From the NCBI GenBank assembly GCA_964036155.1, contig OZ038422.1:39889201-39953200 (forward strand): 64,000 nt of DNA, given 5' to 3'. Both the position numbers and the translations under genes were made by a program. This DNA comes from Diploscapter coronatus (lineage: Eukaryota > Nematoda > Chromadorea > Rhabditida > Rhabditidae). A model generated the notes under the pieces. The model saw only the letters and a program-made list of their open reading frames with translations, had not been told where the DNA came from and made no database searches. Shown one piece after another: positions 1 through 11,000 of the stretch (positions are counted from its first letter, which is position 1; each line of letters starts with the position of its first letter).

Positions 1-1724
1 GACAAATCATCCATTTTTGATCGAGTGAATCCCTGAAATGAAGCTTCTTTTCAAATTGGCCGAAGGATGAAATCGATGAAACAAGGACGAGAAAAGACTA
101 GAAAAAGAGTGAAAAGATGCAGAGGGGAATGAACAGTGTCGCTAGGCGGCACTGGCGGGAAAAGGAGATAGTAGGGGGAAAGGCGGAGAGATTATAGAAG
201 GAGAGTGAATTAGATATAGTGAGCCTCTAACAGTTAAGAAGTTTCTAGTCAAAAGAATCGCAAAAATACGCTGCTCGAAATGAACACATTTTGGCAAACT
301 TCAAACTGTGTGGAAACAGACAGACACAAATTACGGCCTGATTTCTGGCACAGAACCATTTTATTAGATTTATCGTCGATCTAGATAGGTTTTTGAGACA
401 TTCGGAATTTGAAGGGTACTTCCTTCCTAAATTATTGCGAAAAAGAATAAAAGAAAGTTCACTAATGATTTACTGGAAAAATATAAGCAATCTTGAAATC
501 TTGTTAAAAATAGAAAGAACAAGATAAGTATTGTGAATGACCGACTACTTGAGACTAGATGCATGCACGTGTGCGATCCAGGTAGTCAGCAACGTTTTTG
601 CCAAAATTCCGGAACCTTAATATCAAAAATAGCAAAAATTTTCGTTCATAATCGATTTTTCTCTTTATTTTTAGTCAATTTTGATTTATATGTACTTGTA
701 TTTCAACCATAACGTCTTCTATCTATCACTGGAACCTTAGGTCCGACTTTTCCGGACTTCAGGACCTTAGAACCAAAACTTTTCTTTTAAAATAAAGCTC
801 TTTTAACTCTTACATTAAAAATTAAAATTAGTATTCATAAATTTAGATTAGCTTTTAGGATTGAAAATAGTATTTATATTTAGAGTCCCGAGTTTCGTCC
901 CCTTGCAAAAACGTGGTGTTTGAAGGGGGAAAGTTACCAATAGTACTGCTTTCAGATCTTTATTTGCTAGTTTTCTAGTTTCCTAATAAATAATAAAAAA
1001 TGACACCTGACAGAAGATGCAAAGAAAACTTTTGCTATAAAAGACTTTCGAAAACAGTTTATTCTACAAAAATGGATAGAAATATCCTATAAAATCTTAT
1101 AGGTCCTGTAAGGTCATCCAACTACACTTATTTATTGTCTTGATTCATTGCCTGAAATCGCGTTGCTGTAGTACAACAGTGCTTCAAACATACGGCATCG
1201 TTTTAACCACGTCTTAACTATGGAAAATAAGGGATTTCAAGTGTTTTCGGAAAAAAGTCGTAGGGGTCTTATAATTATGAACAGCAGTGTAGATCCCGTT
1301 CAATTCTACGTCATTCGGACTTGCTAGACTACGATGATAAATGTAAAGATAACTTTAACCCAAAGGCTTTTTCTGACGTGATCACGATACACCTCCAAAA
1401 TCACCTGTATAATCAATGAAGAGGAAATAGTGCATGAAAAGATATAGAAAATAGAGTGGCCCAAAAATCCATTTACCAAATTCTTTACCCTTTTCATTCA
1501 GTTCTCAATGCTCGTCTTCCATGAATGGTCATTTTTCTTTTTTTATTTATTTTTCAGCTTCAATTGTATATTTCCGACACGAAATTTCAGCTTGATATGC
1601 CATTAAAACAGGGTTACATTCGCTTCTAAATCATGAATCGCAGACTTTCTCATTCAATCGATACCCTTTTACTATTTCCACTTTTAAATAATACTATGCT
1701 GATTGTTTAGGTCTTTTGATAAAG
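1..1724. other. Gene-poor 5' region; part of inverted duplication
   Basis: I see no coding exon here. Bases about 1375-1640 are near-identical to the reverse complement of about 12940-13200, the upstream flank of the HSP70-kelch gene. This stretch is therefore the outer end of the inverted duplication and probably carries promoter sequence shared by the two kelch genes. An unpaired acceptor (TTTAG) ends at 1710, 14 bases before the first start codon, which would suit trans-splicing. Confidence 0.55.
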
Positions 1725-2989
1725 ATGTTAGCCAATCTACCAGTCGAAATGATACTGCTGATCTGCGAATATCCCGAATTCAAGGACCTGGGACAATTGG
1801 CCTGGACTAACAATCGAATGATGCGAATAATCAAGAGATATCTGCCGATGGCACTCGAAAGGACATTTTATTCTATCGTAGGAAAATAGTTCTTGTATGA
1901 GCGAGAATTAATTTTCATATTTAGTGCCTTATGAAAAAGACGATTTTAGCGAAGGAAGAATTTGTCTGTTTGATTCGCATACTAATTCTGTTGAGCAGAT
2001 TGCGAGATTTACTAAATATCTAGAACCATATGAAGTAGCAACTATAAAAGATAAGGTAGATTATTTTATTTGGCATTGCCAATTTTGTAAATTTTAGATT
2101 TTCGCAATTGGATTTTGTAGCAAATCGCTTGAAATATATGACTTGAATACTCGACAAATCACTAGAGGTAACATTACAAAGGCCAATATATTGGTTTAAT
2201 TTTATTGCATTCTTTGTAGGGCCAGATCTTCCTGAATGGCGTGGAGATGCATCTGTGGCTTATTACAAAGACAAATTGTATTATTTGGGTGGAAAGGGTC
2301 CTAAAAGATGGAGAAATACGAATCGAGTTGATGTAAGAAGATCGAATGAGAGTTCATAAAATAATTCATTCAGGTTTTAATAGATGGAAAATGGCAAACA
2401 GGGCCTGCTTTTCCTCTTTTAATCAGTGATGTTCGAATAATAACATGCGATGGAATTTTATACGGTTACATTATAACATATTCATTATTGTAATTGGATA
2501 TTCAGTTATTGACGGTTATGATAGTAGAAAGATATATCGATTATCAGACGATGAACGGGAATGGATTGAAGTTGGAGAGATTCCCGAAAAACGAAGTTCA
2601 TTCGGAGTTGCATCGCTAAATGGAAAGATTTACATAACGGGAGGATGGAAGTCGTTAATACTGTATGATAAATAATGTATCATTACATATTTAGGAATGG
2701 TTATGGAGTATTATTAAAAGAATCCTGTCTGTGTTTCGACCCCTCAGCTTCGGTTGATAGTCGAATTTCTCGAATCGCTGATACGAATTATGCAAGAGAG
2801 GATTATTCCCTAGTTGCTGCCAATGATAAATTGTATGCAATCGGAGGGTGAGCTGAGATTTTGCATATTTTTACACGAAATATTTGTTAATTTAGATTTC
2901 AAAAAAGGAGACGTGAAAATTTCTGTAATTCAATCGAGGAATACGATCCACAAACAAATAAATGGCGAGAAGTGGGAAAAGTAACATAA
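1725..2989 (+). CDS. F-box plus kelch-repeat protein, possibly frameshifted
   Basis: Exon 1 (1725-1877) encodes an F-box: [19 protein letters not shown], then a helix rich in Arg, Lys and Leu. F-boxes bind SKP1 in SCF ubiquitin ligases, and kelch propellers usually hold the substrate. The exons from 1923 onward encode kelch blades ([31 protein letters not shown]) with clean GT-AG introns and a TAA at 2987-2989. The first exon ends in phase 0, but the next exon is open only if one base is supplied, so the F-box and kelch parts are out of frame by the obvious splice. A 54-codon F-box reading frame would stop at TAG just past the donor. The kelch half is a close inverted copy of the C-terminal half of the HSP70-kelch gene at 9451-12297. 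The gene may be a recent chimera, a pseudogene, or use a splice I did not see. The kelch part itself has no internal stop. Confidence 0.6.
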
Positions 2990-3137
2990 AATAAAGCTTG
3001 ATTATAATAATCTCAGATTTCATATTGTAATTTTATTCAATAAAATGTAAAATAATTTAATTTCAATGCACATGGTACAGACAACTCTCGAAGACATCCA
3101 AAAGTGATGAGGGATAATTGTAGCTGAAATAAATATT
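1850..3137 (+). repeat. Left arm of kelch inverted duplication
   Basis: This is the partner of about 9303-10590. Coding and 3' flanking sequence are both conserved, so the copy arose by DNA duplication, not retroposition, and looks fairly recent. Confidence 0.85.
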
Positions 3138-4071
3138 CTTTAAAGTATTTTATTTTTAAAATTCTGTAACCAAATTCAATATTTATTTTTTATAGCAATT
3201 TCGAAGTAAAATTTCAAAATATATACCAGAAATAGTCAATCGATTTCTTGTGAACATTTGTTGAACGTATTCAAAATATAATAGTGTTCATCAACAGCAT
3301 CAATATTAGAATATTTTTCTTATTTTCTTGATGTTTCACTGAAATAGTCGCTGTATTTTCTTCTCAGTCAGTCTCTTTTTCAATGCCAGATTGATGATGA
3401 GCCATTTTCATGGGATCGATCTATTTAGTTTCAGTTCAACACCTTTCAATACTTGTTAAATTTATTTCATCATTTTTCCACTATTAATCTTCATTTTTCT
3501 TAATTCGAAATATCAATGCAAGAATGTTTAAGTAAACGTAAATTTGAACTTACGATCTCATTTGAATGAACAGTCTATATAATCGACACGAAGTTTGATC
3601 CTAATGATAGGGACCGCCAAGCCCCACCCCTTTGTCTTGATTCAAGAATGTCCATAGCTGATAACCCTTTCGATTATCGCCAATTTTTTTTTGCTTTATC
3701 TGTTTTCATAACTGATCGGTACCTACTATACAATTCGATACCGCTCTTTCACGCTGTGATATCGATTTACTGATTGGGATGTGAAAAAAAAAATCTGCAA
3801 ATGCGTGTTAAATTACGATAATGCTAATATTTTGACTTACAATTAGAAGAAAAGAGGTACGTGAAATTTTTAAAACTTTCCCTAATTTCCCTGAGCTTAC
3901 CATATTCTTTTTGAAAACGGACTGTTCTACGCACCCGAATTGACTATTCTAATGGAACAGATTTCTTTTAAAATGATTTTTCAGGCGCTTTTCCTTATGA
4001 AATTATATATAAGAGGTTAATCGAACAGCACTATTCTCATAAAATCTTTATTTACAAATAAATTTATTTAA
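2990..4071. other. Intergenic spacer with repeat copies
   Basis: No gene is seen. Bases 2990-3137 match, inverted, the 3' flank of the HSP70-kelch gene (about 9303-9450), so the duplication runs past the stop codon. Bases about 3882-4023 recur in direct orientation at about 7862-8003. Confidence 0.5.
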
Positions 4072-6671
4072 TTACAAAGTATTCCAGAATGTTATGACTT
4101 CTTCATCAGTGTACTTCGCCGCAGCGTCTGTGTACATTTTGAGTTTCTTTTCGAAATTCGCCCAATAGAACGCCTTGCTCAGTCGTAGATCTTCAATGTC
4201 TTGGTACAATTGATATAGCTGAATCAAAATATCATATTTTTATTTTCGAAAATTCGATTTTTTTACTCTCTGTCCAATATTTTTTATTTTTTTGATTTGA
4301 GCTTGACATTTTTCAACCAGTTTTCGTTCATTGGGTTTCACTTTTTCCTGAAATATAAGTTTAATTTTTAAAATTGTAACCTTTTAAATCTATATCTTTA
4401 ACTATAAATTATTCGAGGCTTAGCCTTTGAAATAACTTTCCAATTGGAGACCATATGTTATGTGTGAAAGAATGTTTCGTAAGAGAGCGAGCTAATTTGC
4501 CTGCGTTATTTTGCGTACGTCGTATGTAATGTTGGGTATGGTTTCTCAATGTCAAACATTGCTTGAAATTAGAATGTATACCCAGAATTCCTCGACTTCT
4601 TGTGGAGACTTCTTCTTATTTAGCCTAGCCTCCTCAGTCTGGATGGACAAATCTTTGATTCCATTCATGATTTCATCGACCGTCTTCGTGTCATCGCACT
4701 CCATCTTCCTCTTCGAATTCACTGCATTCGTGAATTTGGGCGTCCAAGTCGCGTGTCGTTGATGGTAGACTTTGGCGCTATTGAAGATAATTTGAGTTCG
4801 CTTTCCAAATGGAGTGTCTCGGTCCGTGTACTAAATTTAGATTATTTACTTATTTTTGAAGAGAAACTTCCCTTGTTATTGTAATAAATCTTTCTTCTAA
4901 CTTTGTAGTAAGCATTTCGAAGATGAGGAAAAAGATTATTTTTTTCCTGTTCCATAATGCAAAGTAAATTCCAATATTCACTTTTTCAAATCATTGGCTC
5001 TAAAAATCATAACTTACGATAGCACTGGGGAACAAGGAGTCCCACATCAAGAGGTCCTTGTCGGAATAAGGATCGACTGCTTTTTTGAACAATCGAGCAG
5101 CCTCTTCCGTCGAGAAGGTCTCGTAGAATTTTCTCGAAATTCGCAACTCCATTATGGCTTTGTTTATTTCGCGAACCTAGAATGTAAATTAAAAAAAATA
5201 TATATATCTTCATTAACCTACGCTATTAGGAACTTCCTTTTGATTGAATCGTTTCATTCGTTGGTTGACGAATTTGATGTAATCTTCTTTCGATTTCCTA
5301 GCCTCCTTCTAAATAGGATTTTTTATATTGCGAAAATTAATGAAACCTGATTGATATCACTCTAACTCACCCATTTATTTTCCAACTCCTCATTCGACAA
5401 GATTGTATCCGAAGTGGCTTTCAACGCATTGAAGTAATTGTCTTTGAGCATTTTCAGCTTGATATCGTCTGGCTTCTGCTCGAAGTAGACAATTCTGTTG
5501 TCGTTGTTCCAGAAATCCGCCCTGGACGAGGGGACGTTATTATTCTCGTTGAGGAAATTCTCGACCCAGACTGAAATATGAAATTTCATTTCAATTATGA
5601 AAAGATCAACTTACAATTGATCATCTTGTCGCGATAGATGAGCTGTTTTGGCTGAAATTTAGAACATTTCATTGATTGATAGCTATTGCTCATTTCCCTA
5701 TGAATGACATAATCTTTGAGGGAATATAACACAAAGATATTGTGTAGGGCTTAGAGATAGTAAGGAAACACTCGAGATTCTTCTCCTCCATATCATGACA
5801 CTCGGTAATTCAAGTTTCGGTAAAAAATATTTTCATTCTCGTATTCCACCATGATTATCTTGTTCCTTTACTTACACTAGTTGTTTGAGATGATTCTGAT
5901 TCTGATTCTGATTCTGGCGTAGTCGTTTCCTCTAACATTGTAGGTTCTGTTGTTCTCTTCTCTACTTCATGTTTCAATTGAATGTAGCGAGTTAGTGAAG
6001 ATTCAGAAAATTTCCTGAGCATCCGTTTCAACTTGTTGAGGACGTATTCTTTATCCAATTCGAGCATGTCTTGCGAAACTTTCAGCTGTTTAATCTGGTA
6101 CTCTATTTCACAGACCTAAAATAATCCAAAATTACATCATTTTTCTATATTCAAACCTCCTTTGGAATGTCCGGTTTAATCAAACGAAAACTCCACTTCA
6201 TATTCATCTCGAATAGTTTCGTATAAGATGGTATTTGAGGTGACTAAAATTGAAAAAATAAAGTCTTTCACAGATGAATTCCTAAATACTTACGAAAATT
6301 TGGTCGTCTGTTAAACCATATGCTTTGACGCCGAGTTCCTTCTTCATCACTGGCAACATCAAGGCTTTTATCTCTTGCAATTTCTGTTCATTTGTACTGA
6401 ACATGTTATTCGAGATCCAGAAAACTCTTCGAATCACATCGTAGTTTTCTTTTAGCAATGAATCGGCTGAGCTACCCAAGTGAATGAACTCCTTGGATAA
6501 TTCTAAAAATTGTCGAATTAATATCTTTAACTTGAATCATTTCCATCATTATATTTTTAGAAACATTAACTAAATAGCATTACCTGTTGCAATATTGTGA
6601 ATTGTCGTTTCTTTATCAGAATATGCGGTTAAAAATTTGCACAGTATGAGTAGTAATATTTTCAGCGACAT
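4072..6671 (-). CDS. Secreted, helix-rich protein of unknown family
   Basis: The start at 6671 opens a classic signal peptide: a Lys, then a Leu/Ile-rich core, with a likely cleavage after TAYS. About eleven exons with matching phases follow, giving roughly 520 residues. The mature chain is rich in Lys, Glu and Leu and looks mostly helical. It has almost no cysteine and no membrane segment after the signal. A Thr/Ser/Glu-rich linker with repeated Glu-Ser pairs lies near 5880-5960. Two C-terminal segments resemble each other (MELRISRKFYETF and EDLRLSKAFYWANF), suggesting an internal repeat. An acceptor just upstream of the start fits trans-splicing, and TAA is at 4072-4074. I do not recognise the family. 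It could belong to one of the rapidly evolving secreted helical families of worms, but I see no diagnostic motif. The gene sits between the two arms of the kelch inverted duplication and is bracketed by a direct repeat. Confidence 0.7.
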
Positions 6672-8078
6672 TGTGAAAACTATTTGAAAACTGAAAAGAA
6701 ATGTGTACTATTATTTGAATCAATTAAAAATATAGTGGTCTAGCGCAGTGGTTGTGTGTTACTGCCTGCAGCTAGGGCCCAAGCTCGCCTCCCGCTCCTC
6801 ACCCAAACCAAAGAGTTTAAGAAATGTTGGTAGCGAGTAAAACCACGAAAAATTTACTAGAATCCCTCGACTGTTGCACACAACAATACTGTCTTCAGGA
6901 CGGGCCACTAGTTCTGTGTGACTAGGATAGATCGACTTTCCCGTCACGGACTGAGGGTAGCCAACCCCACCTAGTGAGAACAAGGCTAAGAGATTGTTTT
7001 CATAAATAACTATAAATTGATATAAGAATGACAGAGGAAATAAACCCAAACGTATAATTTTAATCTGAAATTATAACTACAACTCGAATAAATATTTGAA
7101 ATAGGAAAACATTCATTATAGAGATATCTCAGTTTGAAATGACTAATACGTGATTTTGGCTTCCAATGGTATTGATTGAAAATGATAGTAAGCATTACCA
7201 ATGAGGTACTAATATTTTAGATTTACACATTTCGTTCTGACAGAATTACACATGATTATGGCAACGTTCGTTACAATTTTTTTTAACGAAATCCTCACTT
7301 TTTCACAAAACTCCTTCCTTAAATTTTATTATCGTCCATTTTGTGAATATATGAAGAATTTACAACAGCTATTTACATTTATACCATTAGATTTTGTATT
7401 TGTAACAATTGCTGAACATTTGACTGCCTACTCTTATGCTTGCATGTGATATGTTATCATAGTTGTCTACATAATGCCATTTTGAATTAAAATTTTTATT
7501 GAGAAAATAATTGAAATTTGAACTCTAAGATTACATAGCGTATTACGACAAAGTAATCAATTTCTACAAAAATATACCATTTTCTAATCACAGAATTTGT
7601 ATGATCATCTTCGAATTTAAGAGTGATTGTCAGGAAAAATCAAAATGTTAACAAAGGGTGCGGAACAGGGGTTCGTTAAGTTGGCTGATTTTTAGAGCTG
7701 AATTGTAGAAACCCCTTCTGGGTATCAGCAAAATACTGATTAGTAACTAAGTAATCTTGGAGAAGCCAAAATTGTCAGCATCTATATCTAGTGAAAAGAA
7801 AGGGCTGACGGTCACTGCCTATAGATTACTTCCCTGTCGGAAAATTTGTTCAACTTCTTGAGGTTTTCCTGAGTTTACCATATTTTTTCTAAAACGGATT
7901 TCAGATTCGTGTTCTACGCATCCGAATCGACTATTCTAATGGAATAGATTTATTTCAAAATGACTTTTAGGGAAAATTATGTATAAGAGTTAATGAGAAT
8001 GAAATGAGAAATTTGAATTTCATAAAAATTGACTTTTCGAATGAATGAAAATTTCATTTCATTACCTAACCTGCTCGA
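6672..8078. other. Repeat-rich spacer
   Basis: No convincing exon is seen. The stretch holds a tRNA-like segment near 6733-6800 and, at about 7862-8003, the second copy of the direct repeat that also lies at about 3882-4023. Confidence 0.4.
6733..6800 (+). repeat. Possible tRNA-derived SINE relic
   Basis: The segment contains TAGCGCAGTGG, close to a polymerase III A box. A weak B-box-like stretch, AAGCTCGCCTCCC, lies about 40 bases on. It does not fold into a proper tRNA by eye, so a decayed SINE head is more likely than a working tRNA gene. Confidence 0.25.
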
Positions 8079-11000
8079 ATGCTGCCTCAAGTCTCGAAGA
8101 CAGTGCTGCGAAGAGTGCGGTCCGTTGAAAGAGTAAGTCCGATTGTTTGATCCCGAAAAGCAAGAATATCACGATGAAGGAAAATGGAAAAACACAAAAG
8201 TACACAACTCGAAAAATAATGTTTTTTCTTTCAAGAATTGTACATTTTCGACAACTGCTATATATCGTAATGACGGGATGTCGTGCGTAATATTACTATA
8301 TGACCCTTTTTTCTATATGACGGGAGATTCTGCCATATCTTTTCCCATACTATCCCACCTTACCCTAAACTAAAGCACACATCCTCTTCCGTCATGTAGT
8401 AGAAAAACGCGCGCGTCATTTAGGCTCACAACATATAGTAATTGTCTGCATTTTGCAAATTCTCAAAAATATCTTTTTTTCATTTCTACAGTACAGTCGG
8501 TCCCGATCCCGAAGCGTGGAGCGAGAGGCAAAGACGGCGAAGACTGCCGAGCAGGGCGAGAAGAAGATGGGCATGGGCGAAGTGAGCGCGCAGCTGTTCC
8601 CCTCTGCCAGGGAGACTGTCGAGTTCGCACATAAAATATGTAAGCCCAACAAAAGCGGAAGTTTCCATTTTATTCGAATTTCTCTGATTATAGAATTTTT
8701 TACAATACAATATAGAGAAAATAAGTTTTGATCTAAATTTTTAATTCCTATCGCTTTTTTCTTATCCACAATATCATATTCAGTAACAATCAAAAACAAC
8801 GCTATTAGCCTGTGCACTCCATTTGCACGAAATAAAAACAGCATTAATATGACGTGGTCCCGCTAATCATCGAAACTAGCCGGATCAAAAATTTCAGAAA
8901 GACCCAGGTCTGGTTTTAGTGGTTTCTGACTATTCTGCCCGAAAATCATCATTCTGGGCTTTTCCGGGATTGTGCACTTTTTGGAAAACACATTCTGAGA
9001 GAGTCGAACTTTCGAAAATGGCCACTAATTACCGTACTTTCCGGAATAACTCACTCCGGAGTGAACATTTTTGAGGGGTGTGTTAACATAAGTTGACCAA
9101 TTTTCAATATACTATCAATTATTTATTGCTTTTCTTGAATTTATTCGACCGAAGTTGAAACAATTAAACTTTCCGATAATGACATTGTCGCAAATAATGG
9201 AGAGCAAATGACAGATCAGGGCTGTCTGAAGTTCGAAAAAGATCGAACTTGAACTTCCAGACAGTTCGAAATTTAGTTTGTGCAACTCTGATTAAAAAGA
9301 ACATTTATTTCAGTTACAATTTTCCCTCATCACTTTTGGATGTCTTCGAGAGTTGTCTGTATCATGTGCATTGAAATTACATTATTATTTTACATTTTAT
9401 TGAATAGAACTTCTATATGAAATCTGAGATTATTATAGCCAAGCTTTATTTTATGCTATTTTTCCGACTTCTCGCCATTTATTTGTTTGTGGATCGTATT
9501 CCTCGATTGAATTACAAAAATTGTCACATTCAAGTTTTTGAAATCTAAAGTAACAAATATTTCATAAAGATATGCAAAATCTCAACCCACCCTCCAATTG
9601 CATACAATTTTCCGTTAGTGACAATGAGCGAATGTTCATATCTTCCATAGTTCATATCAGCGATTGGAGAAATTCGACTGTCAATTGGAGCTGAAGGGTC
9701 GAAACACAGACAGGATTTTAATACATCACTACTACTAAATATATAATAATGCATTATTTATCATACAAAATTAACGACTTCCGTCCTCCAGCTATGTAAA
9801 TTTTCCCATTTAGTGATACAACTCCGAAAAAGTGTCGTCTTTCTGGAATCTCTCCAATTTCAATCCATTCCCGTTCATCATCTGATAATAGAAATATATT
9901 TCCACTATTCCATCCATCGATAACTGAATATCCATAATTACAATAATGAAAATGCTATAATGTGACCGTATAAAATCTCATCGCATGTTATTGCTCTAAC
10001 AGAACTAATTGGAAGAGGAAAAGCAGGTCCTGTTTGCCATTTTCCATCTATTAAAACCTGAATGAATTATTTTATGGATTTTCATTAGATCCTCTTACAT
10101 CAACTCGATTCGTATTTTTCCATGTTTCAAAATCGTATCCACCCACATAATACAATTTGTCTTTGAAATAAACTACAGATGCATCATTACGCCATTCAGG
10201 AGGATCTGGGCCTGTAAAATTCCTTGACTCGATCATTCATGGATTTGTTGAACAGACCTCTTGAAATTTGTCCAGTATTCAAGTCATATATTTCAAATTC
10301 CTTTTTATATCCGTCAATTCCAAAAATCTAAATTCTAAGAAATTATTTCAAGTAACGAACATAAGAATTTACTCTATTCTGTGTAGTTGCTCCTTGATAG
10401 GTAAAATAATTTCTATTAAACTTTGCAATATTTTCGACAGAATAATTCTGAGAGTCAAACAGACAAATTCTTCCTTCATAACTATCATTATCAGTCTTAT
10501 AATCCACTAAAAACTTCAAGTAAAACGACTTCATTATCCTTTATAATATTTTACTTACAATAGAATAGAATTTTGTTTCCATTATTAAACGATATATTTC
10601 TATCGACTTTTAAAGAATTATCAAACTCCTGTCTTAACTCATTCATAGAAATGCTAATCAAAGGCAATGCATTCTCTTTCTAAATATTTAATTATTTCCT
10701 TTTAAAAAATCTTCATACTTCAATGGCATTAGCAACAATTGCTGCTCCGTAAGCAACGGCTTCGTCTGGGTTTATATCGAATTTTAATTTATTCTTTCCG
10801 AATTTTTCTGCTAGTTTTTGCTGTAGAAAAGGAATTCTGGTCATTCCCCCAACCAAAATCTAAAAAAATAAATAAGGATGCAGGAAATAATCAAAAGTAA
10901 TTATAAATATACCACATGATCGATTTGTGATGCTTTTAATTGTGCTGTATTCAGTACATTGTCCACCTGATGCATGGCCTTGTTGTACAACTCGTTACAT

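Noticed and set aside
8416..8844. 142-codon minus-strand ORF
   Set aside because: It lies opposite the well-supported plus-strand exon 8492-8639 and has no motif; it is a shadow of that exon.
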